Positions 36,045 to 46,698 of a stretch of 64,000 nucleotides of DNA are shown here, piece by piece. Within the stretch, counting starts at the first letter, position 1; each line of letters starts with the position of its first letter. The DNA is taken from assembly GCA_018000455.1 (NCBI GenBank), contig JAGNJW010000013.1:1-64000 (forward strand), read 5' to 3'. The notes beneath the pieces are model-generated. The model did no database searches, was not told where the DNA came from, and saw only the letters and a list, made by a program, of their open reading frames with translations. A program made the position numbers and the translations under genes. The DNA is from Acidobacteriota bacterium. GTDB taxonomy: Bacteria > Acidobacteriota > Vicinamibacteria > Vicinamibacterales > UBA2999.

Positions 36045-36257
36045 GCAGTTGCGTTGGCGTGGTGTCCGGTCGGCGAGCGACTATGAGTCGTCGTCGCTCG
36101 GAAAGCCGACACTCGCGCCGAGAGTGCGGGCGACACGCAGGGTAGGGGATAGGGGTCCCCAGAAGTGCTTTGGACGGCAGAACGGGTCGCCGAGAGGCGC
36201 GAGTGTCCGACGCGATGAATCGGAGCCGACGACTGGACGCCACGCCGACGCAACTGC
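36045..36257 (+). repeat. 213-bp palindromic MITE-like element, copy B
   Basis: The ends GCAGTTGCG and CGCAACTGC are perfect 9-bp inverted repeats, and inverted similarity continues inward. Length and orientation equal copy A (968-1180), with about 20 differences in 213 bp and no indels. The ninth base pair differs in both arms (C-G in copy A, G-C in copy B), a compensatory change that keeps the stem paired. The right end lies 9 bp from the selO stop codon, so the fold could also end or protect selO mRNA. Confidence 0.8.
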
Positions 36258-36266
36258 TATCCGGGG

Positions 36267-37715
36267 TTAGGTCCCGCAGAACGTGCGATACGGTGGTTTC
36301 CCTGGCTCGGCTGGATGCCTGAACTCGAGCGGCACGCGGGCATCGTCCCAGGGTGCACCCAGGGTTTCCACCAGGCGCTCGAGCGGACCAAGATCGCCCT
36401 GCTCGGCGGCCGCGAGCGCCGCTTCCACCAGGTGATTGCGGGCAATCACGGCCGGGTTGCTCCGCCGCATGAGCGCAGCGACCTCATCGGGAGCTTGGGG
36501 CTGGCGTCCAAGGCGCGCCTGCCACTCGGCCTGCCACGCAAGAAACGCGGCATCCTCGAGCGCCGGAGCCGCGGGGCCGCCGGCCGGGTCGAGGCCGCGG
36601 AAGGTGTTGGTGAAGTCGGCGGCCGTGTCGCGCATCCAGGTGAGCAGCGCGCCGACGAGGGCGGCATCGCCAGGCTCGTCGGTGGCAAGGCCAAGCTTGG
36701 CGCGCATCCCGGCCAGCCAGTGGTGCTCGAAGCGTGTCGCGAAGCGTTCGATGGCGGCGTTCGCGGAGGCGATCGCACGCGCCTGGTCGGCGTCGAAGAG
36801 CGGCAGCATCGCCTCGGCCAGCCGGGCCAGGTTCCACTGGGCGATCGGGGGCTGATTGGCGTAGGCGTAGCGTCCTGCCGCATCGATCGAGCTGAAGACG
36901 GTAGCGGGATCGTAGGCATCCATGAACGCACACGGGCCGTAGTCGAGGGTCTCACCGGCCAGCGACATGTTGTCGGTGTTCATCACGCCGTGGACGAACC
37001 CGACGAGCTGCCACTGCGCCAGGAGCCGCGCCTGGCGCTCGACGATGGCACCAAAGAGCGCCAGGTGCGGCAACGGTTGGTCCGCGGCCTCGGGATAGTG
37101 GCGGTGCATGGTGTAGTCGGCGAGCGCGACAAGCGCCGCCGGATCGCGATGCGCCGCCGCCCACTCGAAGGTGCCCACGCGCAGGTGGCTGGCGGCGATG
37201 CGCGTGAGCACGGCCCCCGGCAGCACCCGCTCGCGCTGCACCGGCTCGCCGGTGGAGACGACGGCGAGACTGCGTGAGGTGGGGATGCCGAGCCCGTGCA
37301 TCGCTTCGCTGATGACCAGTTCGCGCAGCATCGGCCCGAGCGCCGCGCGGCCATCGCCGCGTCGCGAGTACGGGGTCTGCCCGGCGCCCTTGAGCTGCAC
37401 GTCGACCACGGCGCCGTCTGGCGTCGTCTGCTCACCGAGCAGGATGGCCCGTCCGTCGCCGAGCGCCGTGAAGTGGCCGAACTGGTGGCCAGCGTAGGCC
37501 TGTGCGAGCGGACGCGCGCCCTCCGGAAGAACGTTGCCGGCGAAAACCGCCGCGCCGGTCGGCGTGTCGAGGGAAGGAACGTCGAGCCCGAGCGTGGTGG
37601 CCAGCGCCGTGTTGAAGACGACCAACTGGGGGTCGCGCACCGGCGACGGCGCGGCCTCGGCGTGGAAGAGCGCCGGCAGGGCCGCGTAGGTATGCTCGAG
37701 GCGCCAACCGCTCAT
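36267..37715 (-). CDS. selO: Protein adenylyltransferase SelO (YdiU/UPF0061 family)
   Basis: The 482-residue protein matches SelO pseudokinases: LPEGARPLAQAYAGHQFGHF, LGDGRAILLGE, VQLKGAGQTPYSRRGDGRA, LRELVISEAMHGLGIPTSRS, and GVMNTDNMSLAGETLDYGP with the metal-binding Asn and Asp. SelO transfers AMP to Ser/Thr/Tyr of other proteins and has a role in redox stress. No selenocysteine site is apparent; the C-terminus reads RTFCGT with a Cys in the equivalent tail position. I start at the ATG at 37715 (MSGWRLEHTY); the open frame upstream is not protein-like. It is divergent from the sigma factor gene. Confidence 0.9.
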   Translation of the reverse strand: MSGWRLEHTYAALPALFHAEAAPSPVRDPQLVVFNTALATTLGLDVPSLDTPTGAAVFAGNVLPEGARPLAQAYAGHQFGHFTALGDGRAILLGEQTTPDGAVVDVQLKGAGQTPYSRRGDGRAALGPMLRELVISEAMHGLGIPTSRSLAVVSTGEPVQRERVLPGAVLTRIAASHLRVGTFEWAAAHRDPAALVALADYTMHRHYPEAADQPLPHLALFGAIVERQARLLAQWQLVGFVHGVMNTDNMSLAGETLDYGPCAFMDAYDPATVFSSIDAAGRYAYANQPPIAQWNLARLAEAMLPLFDADQARAIASANAAIERFATRFEHHWLAGMRAKLGLATDEPGDAALVGALLTWMRDTAADFTNTFRGLDPAGGPAAPALEDAAFLAWQAEWQARLGRQPQAPDEVAALMRRSNPAVIARNHLVEAALAAAEQGDLGPLERLVETLGAPWDDARVPLEFRHPAEPGKPPYRTFCGT

Positions 37716-37799
37716 CTCCGCATGATCGCATGGGAGAGGCGGCGCGATCGGCGTCACCGTCCCGGGCGCCGGCGGCACCGGATCATGGGGACCCTCTGC

Positions 37800-37805
37800 T
37801 AGACT
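37800..37805 (+). promoter_or_regulatory. -10 hexamer TAGACT before the sigma factor-kinase operon
   Basis: TAGACT lies 42 nt before the ATG at 37848 (27 nt before an in-frame GTG at 37833). It matches other TANACT hexamers upstream of genes here. No clear -35 box is seen. Confidence 0.35.
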
Positions 37806-37847
37806 GCGACCCAGCCCGCGGCGCCGACCGTCGTGGCTCCGTCCGCC

Positions 37848-38428
37848 ATGTCTGCCGTGCCCTCTCAGGAGCTCACCCGCCTGCTGCATGCGTGGGCGGA
37901 CGGCGACGTGCAGGCGCTCTCCAGACTGACGGAGCTCGTCTACCCGGAACTCCATCGCATCGCCGCCAGGCAACTCAGCCGCGAGCGCAGGGGTCACACG
38001 CTGCAGCCGACTGCCCTCGTGAGCGAGGCTTACCTCCGGCTGGCGAAGCAATCGACCGGTAAGCAGTGGCACGACCGAACGCACTTCTTCGCCGTCGCCG
38101 CCCGCATCGTCCGCGCCGTGCTCGTCGACCACGCGCGGGCGCGCCTGGCGACCAAGCGCGGCTCGGGAGCCATCAGCGTGGAGTTGTCGGACGCGGTGGC
38201 GCCGGTGCCCGCCCCACCCGTTGATCTGATTGACCTCAACACGGCGCTGACCGCCCTCGAACAGCTCGATCAGCAGCAGAGCCGGATCGTCGAGCTGCGC
38301 TACTTCGGTGGCCTGTCGATCCAGGAGACCGCCGACGTGCTCGCCATTTCTCCCTCGTCGGTCGATCGCGACTGGCTACTGGCGAAGACCTGGATCCGCC
38401 GTCACATGCGCGGTGAGAGCGCCGCCAC

Positions 38429-38432
<4 letters not shown>
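37848..38432 (+). CDS. ECF-type RNA polymerase sigma factor (TIGR02999-like)
   Basis: The protein (194 residues from the ATG at 37848) has sigma region 2 (LVYPELHRIAARQLSRERRG, HTLQPTALVSEAYLRLAKQS, FFAVAARIVRAVLVDHARAR) and region 4 (LEQLDQQQSRIVELRYFGGL, then IQETADVLAISPSSVDRDW). The HTLQPTALVSEAYLRL block marks the ECF group widespread in Acidobacteria and Planctomycetes, which is often paired with a Ser/Thr kinase. Here its TGA overlaps the kinase ATG (ATGA), so the pair should be made together. A GTG at 37833 is an alternative start. There is no anti-sigma factor, so phosphorylation by the kinase is the likely control (inference). Confidence 0.88.
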
Positions 38433-40936
<2,504 letters not shown>

Positions 40937-41012
40937 CGTCGCCGTCGCCGTTCTTCCGCTTACCTGGATACCGCGCCCTCTCCTGTGGCGCGGCGTCGAA
41001 GGGGGAGTGGGC

Positions 41013-42785
41013 ATGGCGTCGATGAACTGGCCGGGTAACGTGCAGTTTCGAGCGGTGGTGGTGGCGGGAATCTGTCTGTTCGTGCCGGGGATCAGCACGG
41101 CCCTCGCGCAACCGCCCGCCCCGGCCGCACAGGCTTCCGTACCACGCGTGGTGCGCATCGACGGCGTGTTCGTGCCGGCCGCGGGCACGACTGCTACGGC
41201 CATGGAGACGGTGACGCTGTCGCTGCACGATGCGGCATCTGGCGGCACGCTGCTGTGGGAAGAGGTCCAGATCGTGCCGGTTGGCCAGGACGGGCGCTAC
41301 ACCGCCTACCTCGGCGCAACGCGCCCGGACGGTCTGCCCGCCGCGACGCTCAGCGGCGATCTCCCCAGGTGGCTGGGGGTCCGCTTCGCACGCGGCGGCG
41401 ACGAACCACGGGTGCCGCTAACGAGCGTGCCCTATGCGCTGCGCGCCTCCGACGCCGACACCCTCGGCGGACTGCCGCCGTCGGCGTTCCTGCGGGCCGA
41501 CCTGCCCGAGAGCGGCACGGCGGCCACATCCGCGGACGGCGCGTCCACGTCGACCGGACGCACGACGCCTCCCCTGGTGAATACCGGCACGGCCAACTTC
41601 ATCGGCAAGTTCGTCGATGCGACCGACCTGACGAGCTCGCTGCTCTACGATTCGGGCAGTCGCATCGGGCTCGGCACGACCTCGCCCCTCGACATCTTCC
41701 ACTCGCGCTTCACCGACAGCAGTGGCTCACTCACGGGGCTGGCCGTGCAGAATCTGAGCAACTCGGCGAGCGCCTACTCAGGCATGTTGTTCTACGACCA
41801 CACCGGGGCGCTCGGTCAGTTCCAGGGCTTCAACAACGTGACCAAGGAATACCGCATCAACAACATCGCGAGCGGCGGCTCGATCAACTTCATGCTTTCG
41901 AGTCAATCGCGCTTCCGCGTGCGGCCCGATGGCGATATCGACATGCCCGGGAATATCTACAAGGGGCAGTTCATGTTCCTGCGAGCCGGCGGAAGTGGCA
42001 GCACTCACAGCATCGGCCTCGGCGAGCAGGCTCTGAACAACGGCCTCGGCTTGGGCAACATCGCGATCGGGAGCACGGCGATCGGCGGCCCTGGGAGCGG
42101 TGGGATTACCAACATCGGCATCGGCAACGCCGCCCTCTACTCGAACGCCGGGACCGGCAACATCGCCGTGGGCTCCGGGGCACTCGGTTCGTCGACGGGC
42201 AACTACACCATCGCAATCGGCGACCAGGCCGGGTCGTCGAAGTTCGGCGCGAACAACTACAACGTCTATCTCGGTGCGTCGGTGGGCAGTGGCGGCGCAA
42301 CCGAGTCTGGCACCATCCGCGTCGGCGACACCCCCAACTACCTGCGGTTCTTCGCCGGCGGCATCCGCGGCGTGACCACGGGCAGTCCCACCGGCGTCAA
42401 CGTGGTGATCGACAGCCAGGGCCAGCTTGGGACGATCAGCTCGTCGCGGCGCTTCAAGACCGACATCCAGGACATGGCGGAGGCCAGCAGCCGGCTGATG
42501 CTGCTGCGCCCCGTGACCTACCGCTACAAGCAGTCCTACGCCGATGGCAGCATGCCGATCGACTACGGGCTCATCGCCGAAGAGGTGGCCGAGATCTACC
42601 CCGACATCGTGGTGCGGAATGCTGATGGTGAGATCGAGACCGTGCAGTACCACAAGGTCAACGCGATGCTGCTGAACGAAGTGCAGAAGCAGTACCGTGA
42701 CAACCAGGCGCAGCAGCGGGAGATCGACGAGCTGCGGGCGCGGCTGGCGACGCTGGAGCGGCTGCTGGCGACCGACAGGCGTTAG
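41013..42785 (+). CDS. Exported tail-fibre-like protein with C-terminal S74 intramolecular chaperone domain
   Basis: The protein (590 residues; GGGGGAG lies 5-6 nt before the ATG at 41013) has a signal peptide ending near TALAQ. A region like acidobacterial surface proteins follows (VPLTSVPYALRASDADTLGG), then head-like repeats rich in Gly, Asn and Ile (IAIGSTAIGGPGS, NIGIGNAALYSNAGTGNIAV, GSGALGSSTGNYTIAIGDQA). The C-terminal S74 peptidase-type chaperone starts near residue 476 with SSRRFKTDI, then DYGLIAEEVAEIYPDIV, and ends in a coiled coil. S74 domains trimerise and self-cleave in phage tail spikes. Its place behind the kinase suggests a surface fibre under that pathway; no phage genes are near. 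Confidence 0.85.
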   Translation: MASMNWPGNVQFRAVVVAGICLFVPGISTALAQPPAPAAQASVPRVVRIDGVFVPAAGTTATAMETVTLSLHDAASGGTLLWEEVQIVPVGQDGRYTAYLGATRPDGLPAATLSGDLPRWLGVRFARGGDEPRVPLTSVPYALRASDADTLGGLPPSAFLRADLPESGTAATSADGASTSTGRTTPPLVNTGTANFIGKFVDATDLTSSLLYDSGSRIGLGTTSPLDIFHSRFTDSSGSLTGLAVQNLSNSASAYSGMLFYDHTGALGQFQGFNNVTKEYRINNIASGGSINFMLSSQSRFRVRPDGDIDMPGNIYKGQFMFLRAGGSGSTHSIGLGEQALNNGLGLGNIAIGSTAIGGPGSGGITNIGIGNAALYSNAGTGNIAVGSGALGSSTGNYTIAIGDQAGSSKFGANNYNVYLGASVGSGGATESGTIRVGDTPNYLRFFAGGIRGVTTGSPTGVNVVIDSQGQLGTISSSRRFKTDIQDMAEASSRLMLLRPVTYRYKQSYADGSMPIDYGLIAEEVAEIYPDIVVRNADGEIETVQYHKVNAMLLNEVQKQYRDNQAQQREIDELRARLATLERLLATDRR

Positions 42786-42840
42786 GCGCCCGGCACCGCC
42801 GCGCTCGCGGTCGCGGCCGACCGTGGCCCTGACCAACAGG

Positions 42841-42865
42841 CATGCACCGTACAATGCGGTGCATG
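42841..42865 (+). promoter_or_regulatory. Perfect 9-bp inverted repeat around a TACAAT -10 box and the start codon
   Basis: CATGCACCG (42841-42849) and CGGTGCATG (42857-42865) flank the 7-nt spacer TACAATG. TACAAT is a good -10 hexamer and the ATG at 42863 lies within the right arm, 7 nt after it. The site could be a repressor operator over a leaderless promoter, or a hairpin that controls initiation. Confidence 0.45.
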
Positions 42866-43273
42866 GCTTCCACCGGGCAGGCCCACGGCGTCGTGCTCTT
42901 CGATGGCACGTGCGCCTTCTGCGAGCGCTCGGTGACCTTCATCGCCGCGCGCGATCCGGGTGGCTACTTCAAGTTCGGCGCCTCGCAGAATGCGGCCGCC
43001 CAAGCGCTGCTGGCGAAGTTCGGCGAGACGCGCGAATCCACGCGCAGCATCCTCCTCATCGAAGACGGACAGCTCTACCGCAAGTCCACGGCCGTGCTGC
43101 GCATCGCAGGACACCTGCCTCGGCCATGGTCGCTCGCGGCGGTGTTTCTCGCCGTGCCGCGACCGCTGCGCGATGCGGCCTATGCGCTGGTAGCGGCCAT
43201 CCGGCACCGGCTGGCCGGACGTTCGAACGCCTGCAACATCCCGCCGCCGGAGATCCGCGAACGCCTCATCTAG
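42863..43273 (+). CDS. DCC-family (DUF393) thiol-disulfide oxidoreductase-like protein
   Basis: The protein (136 residues from the ATG at 42863) matches the DCC family: VVLFDGTCAFCERSVTFIAARD with the CxxC-type pair at its start, then FKFGASQN, a central STAVLRIAGHLPRPW, and the terminal block AGRSNACNIPPPEIRERL, usually Y..R......C. Members are small cytosolic thioredoxin-fold proteins of unclear function. An in-frame ATG at 42842 is possible, but the leaderless geometry favours 42863. It converges with the small gene at 43310-43678. Confidence 0.8.
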   Translation: MASTGQAHGVVLFDGTCAFCERSVTFIAARDPGGYFKFGASQNAAAQALLAKFGETRESTRSILLIEDGQLYRKSTAVLRIAGHLPRPWSLAAVFLAVPRPLRDAAYALVAAIRHRLAGRSNACNIPPPEIRERLI

Positions 43274-43309
43274 TGTTCGGCCTCGGCGTGCGCACCGAGG
43301 CGGCGCCGC

Positions 43310-43678
43310 TCACCTTTTCGGCTTGGCCGGTCCGGGCGGGCCCGGCAGGCTCACGGCGGGGCCGGCGGTGGCCGTGTCGACGCACGGCCACTTCCGGATC
43401 GCGGTGGAGTGATGCTCAGGATCGTGGCCGGCCGGCAGCACGACGTGAACGAAGGCTTGCAGGTCGCGCTCGGCGGCCGACAACGCCTCCGCCCGCTGCT
43501 CGGCCAGTTGCGGCACGGTCGCTTCGATGCGTGTGCCGGGCGGCAGCGCCTCGGGCGAGAACTCCTCGCCTCGAGGGCCGTGGAAGCGCTGGCCTTTGGT
43601 CTCGAAGGTCCAGCCGGGCTTCATCTTGATCGACACCGGGCGCCGGATGCCCGGCGGCGGTGGCACGGATGGCTGCAT
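43310..43678 (-). CDS. Small protein resembling the neighbouring subtilase's N-terminal prodomain region
   Basis: The protein has 122 residues from the ATG at 43678, with GGGAGG 8 nt upstream; a GTG at 43681 is in frame. Its central part, FVHVVLPAGHDPEHHSTAIR with a following KWPCVDTATAGPAVSLPG, lines up with FVQIVPKRPGDAKKIAAALN and RHDSIWKAYVAPAPVPAF in the protease encoded 30 bp upstream on the same strand. Both have the beta-alpha-beta look of I9/subtilisin propeptides. It has no signal peptide. A role as a separate folding aid or inhibitor of the protease is my inference. The N-terminal FHGPRGEEFSPEALPPGTRI block is unrecognised. Confidence 0.65.
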   Translation of the reverse strand: MQPSVPPPPGIRRPVSIKMKPGWTFETKGQRFHGPRGEEFSPEALPPGTRIEATVPQLAEQRAEALSAAERDLQAFVHVVLPAGHDPEHHSTAIRKWPCVDTATAGPAVSLPGPPGPAKPKR

Positions 43679-43708
43679 CACGTCGTCCTCCCGACGCTAA
43701 CACGCGCG

Positions 43709-45199
43709 CTAGACAAGCTTCATCGCTTCGACCAGGTTCGGCTGCGGCCCGATGCGCTCTGTGAGCGGCACGCCCGGTCCGGCCACCTGCGGGGTGCCGG
43801 TGGCCATCAGGATCTTACGCACCTTCTCCGGGCTGAGCGGCGCGCCGTGCTTGGCCACCGCGCGCCCCTGCAGGCAGGCGACCGCGCCGGTGACGATCGG
43901 TGACGCGCTCGAGGTGCCCGAGAACCGTGCCGTGTACCAGCGGTTCTCGGACTTGTGGCCCTGCAGGTCGCCGTAGGCGAGCGTCGAGACGTGGAAGCCC
44001 CAGCCCTGCACGTTGACGATCTTCCCGTAGTTCGAGAACCAGATGCGCGACCGCGGCACGCCGATCGACTGGTAGGCGGCGCCGAAGCCGCCGCCGCCGT
44101 CGAAGTCGAAGGCGTTACTCGGCGGCACGCCGGCGCCGACGACGATGGCGCCGCTGTCCTTCTGCAGCCCGGTGTTGTTGAAGATCGGCAGCTGGAAGTT
44201 CTCGTTGCCGTTGCCGGCCGCCTCGACCACCGTGATGCCCTTGGCCGTGGCCGCCACGATGGCCGAGAAGATGTCGGGCCAGAACTGCATGGCGACATAC
44301 TTGCCGTTCGGCCCGGTGGCCTGCAGTTCGATCAGGATGACGTCGCCTGACTTCAACTTGCTGGTGGCGTTGGTGAGCGCCTGCGCGAGGTTGAAGACGC
44401 CGCCGATGACGGCCGAGTGCACGACCGCCTTGGCTTCGTGGCTGATGCCCACGCAGCCCTTGCTGTTGGGCACCGACACCATCTCGCCGAGCACCGCGGT
44501 GCCGTGATTGCGCCAGCCGAGGTCGGCGATCATGGTGCCGCCGATGAGGCGAATGCCTCTCGGCAGATCCTCGTGCCTCGTGTTCCAGGCGCCCTCGATG
44601 TCACAGATGGTGATCTTCTTGCCCTTGGCGCCGGCCAGTGGCCACACGTCAGCGGCGCCGATGCCGATTGGAGCGGAATAAAGATAGCCCTGGGTCGGCT
44701 CGAACAGCCGCGTGCCGGCCGAGGATCCGGAGAGGAAGGCGGGTACCGGCGCCGGCGCCACGTAGGCCTTCCAGATGGAGTCGTGACGGTTGAGCGCGGC
44801 CGCGATCTTCTTGGCGTCGCCGGGACGCTTTGGCACGATCTGGACGAATCCGCTCTGACGGAACGCGGCGTCGGCACCACGGCTGTCGAGCACGCGGGCC
44901 GACGGCTCGGCTGGCAACGTGGCGGCCAGGTCGATGCGGTCGCGGATGGCGGCCGCCTTCATCCCGAACTGCGAGCCGATGGACGACACATCGAAACGGG
45001 CCAGGACGTCGTTCAGGCCGGTCGACTGGTCGCGCGCTGCGGCCGGGGCACGGAATCCAGCGGCGCCATACCCGACGGGACTTTCGTAGCGCAGCTCGGC
45101 CACGACGTAGTCGGCCGCCTTCGCCGCCCGGTAGTCGCCGCTCTCGTATCCCGCCTTGTCGCCGCTCTTCCGCGCTCGGCCACGTCGTGCTTTCGCCAT
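43709..45199 (-). CDS. S8 family serine peptidase (subtilase) without export signal
   Basis: The 496-residue protein holds the subtilase triad: Asp in ITICDIEGAWNTRHEDL, His in LGWRNHGTAVLGE, oxyanion Asn in VVEAAGNGNEN, and Ser in FSGTSSASPIVTGAVA near residue 435. A roughly 150-residue N-terminal region precedes the catalytic domain and includes a short propeptide-like unit (about 115-155). The very N-terminus is basic (MAKARRGRARKSGDK) with no signal peptide, so the enzyme may be cytoplasmic or use another route. GGAGG lies 7 nt before the ATG. A co-directional small gene follows 30 bp downstream. Confidence 0.88.
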   Translation of the reverse strand: MAKARRGRARKSGDKAGYESGDYRAAKAADYVVAELRYESPVGYGAAGFRAPAAARDQSTGLNDVLARFDVSSIGSQFGMKAAAIRDRIDLAATLPAEPSARVLDSRGADAAFRQSGFVQIVPKRPGDAKKIAAALNRHDSIWKAYVAPAPVPAFLSGSSAGTRLFEPTQGYLYSAPIGIGAADVWPLAGAKGKKITICDIEGAWNTRHEDLPRGIRLIGGTMIADLGWRNHGTAVLGEMVSVPNSKGCVGISHEAKAVVHSAVIGGVFNLAQALTNATSKLKSGDVILIELQATGPNGKYVAMQFWPDIFSAIVAATAKGITVVEAAGNGNENFQLPIFNNTGLQKDSGAIVVGAGVPPSNAFDFDGGGGFGAAYQSIGVPRSRIWFSNYGKIVNVQGWGFHVSTLAYGDLQGHKSENRWYTARFSGTSSASPIVTGAVACLQGRAVAKHGAPLSPEKVRKILMATGTPQVAGPGVPLTERIGPQPNLVEAMKLV

Positions 45200-45348
45200 C
45201 TGAATCCTCCACCGGCATGTGCTGCCATGAGCCGTCCCCGAGAAGGCGGACGTTGGACGGCGTCGGCCGCCATCAGTAGGTGGGACGGCCTTGCCCGCGA
45301 AGTTTTCCTGGTGAGCGCCAGTGGGCGGCTAGCGAAGCTCCCCCTTCG

Positions 45349-45750
45349 TTAGGGACGCGGCGCCACCGCGATGGCATTGAGCGCGTCGACCTCGCCGCTG
45401 AGCGGCGTCGACCCGGCCGGGTACTCGTTCAGCTCGAGGAAGTAGGCGATGAGCGCGGCAATCTCCGCGCGCTTCAAGCTGCCGGGGTCGTCCATCGGCA
45501 TCTCGAACATGGCCGCGTCGATCCCCACGAGCGACCTGCCGCCGTAGGCCCGCGCGAACTCGGCGCCGCTGAACTTCGCCGGCTGGTGGCAGCTCTCACA
45601 GACCTGTCCGTAGAGCGCTTTTCCTTCGGCGGCCTGGGCCGCCGTGTAGACGCCATCGTTGGTGGTCGCGCCCTGGGTGCGCGCCGCCATCACACCGCCC
45701 ACCGACGCCAGCGTCAGCGCCGCCATCAGAAGAACCGCAGTTCGTGCCAT
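45349..45750 (-). CDS. Periplasmic c-type cytochrome (monoheme)
   Basis: The 133-residue protein has a signal peptide (residues 1-22) and one heme-binding CESCH at 51-55. The likely distal Met is in FEMPMDDPGSL (84 or 86), and a C-terminal helix reads LIAYFLELNEYPAG. It is a class I small cytochrome c that could accept electrons from the heme-less PQQ dehydrogenases, although it is not linked to them. A TAGGAT hexamer is placed 6 nt before the ATG. A short hairpin (45329-45337 with 45344-45352) overlaps the TAA stop. Confidence 0.88.
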   Translation of the reverse strand: MARTAVLLMAALTLASVGGVMAARTQGATTNDGVYTAAQAAEGKALYGQVCESCHQPAKFSGAEFARAYGGRSLVGIDAAMFEMPMDDPGSLKRAEIAALIAYFLELNEYPAGSTPLSGEVDALNAIAVAPRP

Positions 45751-45756
45751 GCATCC

Positions 45757-45762
45757 ATCCTA
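45757..45762 (-). promoter_or_regulatory. -10 hexamer TAGGAT, leaderless-type promoter of the cytochrome c gene
   Basis: The complement of 45757-45762 is TAGGAT, followed by a 6-nt spacer and the ATG at 45750. No Shine-Dalgarno sequence is seen. Confidence 0.4.
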
Positions 45763-45949
45763 ACCTGTGCTCGGCCGGTTGCCCACCCGGCCGCCCAAGG
45801 GTCGAATCCGCACTCGTCCGCCGGTAGCGCCGCGGTCTTGCTCACACCAATCCTCTGAGCCATTCGCCGGCCCTGTGTCGACGTGCCCGAACCGGAATAA
45901 GATCATCGCTTTCCCCGGAGTACGAACTCCGATCGAGAGCGGTCACACG

Positions 45950-46693
45950 ATGTCTGAGATCTGGGTATTGGCGTTTGGCGCGGCGGTGGCGGGACTGGTG
46001 CAAGGGATTTCAGGGTTCGCCTTCGCGATGGTGGCGATGGCGATCTGGGTGTGGGGCGTCGACCCCCATCTGGCCGCGTTGATGGCGGTCTTCGGCGGCC
46101 TTACCGGGCAGATTATCTCCGTCATCAGGGTGCGGCGGGGCTGGCAACTGCCGCTGCTCTGGCCATTCGTGCTGGGCAGTGGCGTGGGGATTCCCCTCGG
46201 CACGCGCCTGCTGCCGCTGCTCGATCCGAACCGCTTCAAGCTGGTGCTCGGCGGGATGCTGGTCGTGTGCTGCTCGGCGATGCTCGCCACCTCGAAGCTG
46301 CCGAAGGTGACGCACGGCGGCCGCTGGGCCGATGCCTTCGTCGGACTGCTCGGCGGCGTGATGGCGCCGCTCAGCGGGTTCAGCGGTCTCGCCCCGGCGC
46401 TCTGGTGCACGCTGCGCGGATACACGAAGGACGCGCATCGCGCGGTGCTCCAGAACTTCAACCTGATCGTGCTGGCGGCGACTTTCAGCTCGCTCGTCGG
46501 CTCTGGCCGCGCGCGCGCCGAACACCTGCCCCACATGGCCGTGGTTGCTGGCTCGCTCGTCATCCCGGCCATCTACGGGTCGAAGATCTACACCGGCCTG
46601 AGCCCCGCAGCGTTCAGGAATGGCGTGCTCTGGCTGCTCGTCTTCGCCGGCGCCACGATGCTGGCCGCCGCGTCGAAGGCCATGCTGTTCTAG
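45950..46693 (+). CDS. TauE/SafE (sulfite exporter) family permease
   Basis: The protein (247 residues from the ATG at 45950) is almost entirely hydrophobic, with about seven TM helices. It begins with the family motif GLVQGISGFAFAMVAMAIW, and LLGGVMAPLSGFSGLAPALW is its internal repeat. TauE/SafE proteins export sulfite, sulfonates or organic anions. Pyruvate carboxylase starts 5 nt after its stop, so the two genes probably share a transcript; a metabolic link is not evident. The start has no strong ribosome binding site. Confidence 0.82.
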   Translation: MSEIWVLAFGAAVAGLVQGISGFAFAMVAMAIWVWGVDPHLAALMAVFGGLTGQIISVIRVRRGWQLPLLWPFVLGSGVGIPLGTRLLPLLDPNRFKLVLGGMLVVCCSAMLATSKLPKVTHGGRWADAFVGLLGGVMAPLSGFSGLAPALWCTLRGYTKDAHRAVLQNFNLIVLAATFSSLVGSGRARAEHLPHMAVVAGSLVIPAIYGSKIYTGLSPAAFRNGVLWLLVFAGATMLAAASKAMLF

Positions 46694-46698
46694 TCACC

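Noticed and set aside
41013-42785. S74 tail-fibre protein as evidence of a prophage
   Set aside because: It has a signal peptide and no phage structural, replication or lysis genes are nearby; a cellular surface protein is more likely.
45329-45352. Hairpin at the cytochrome c stop codon as an intrinsic terminator
   Set aside because: The stem is only 9 bp with a mismatch, overlaps the stop codon and has no following T-tract.
45795-45820. GGGTCGAATCCGC as a possible tRNA T-arm
   Set aside because: No acceptor stem, anticodon arm or matching 5' half could be found around it.
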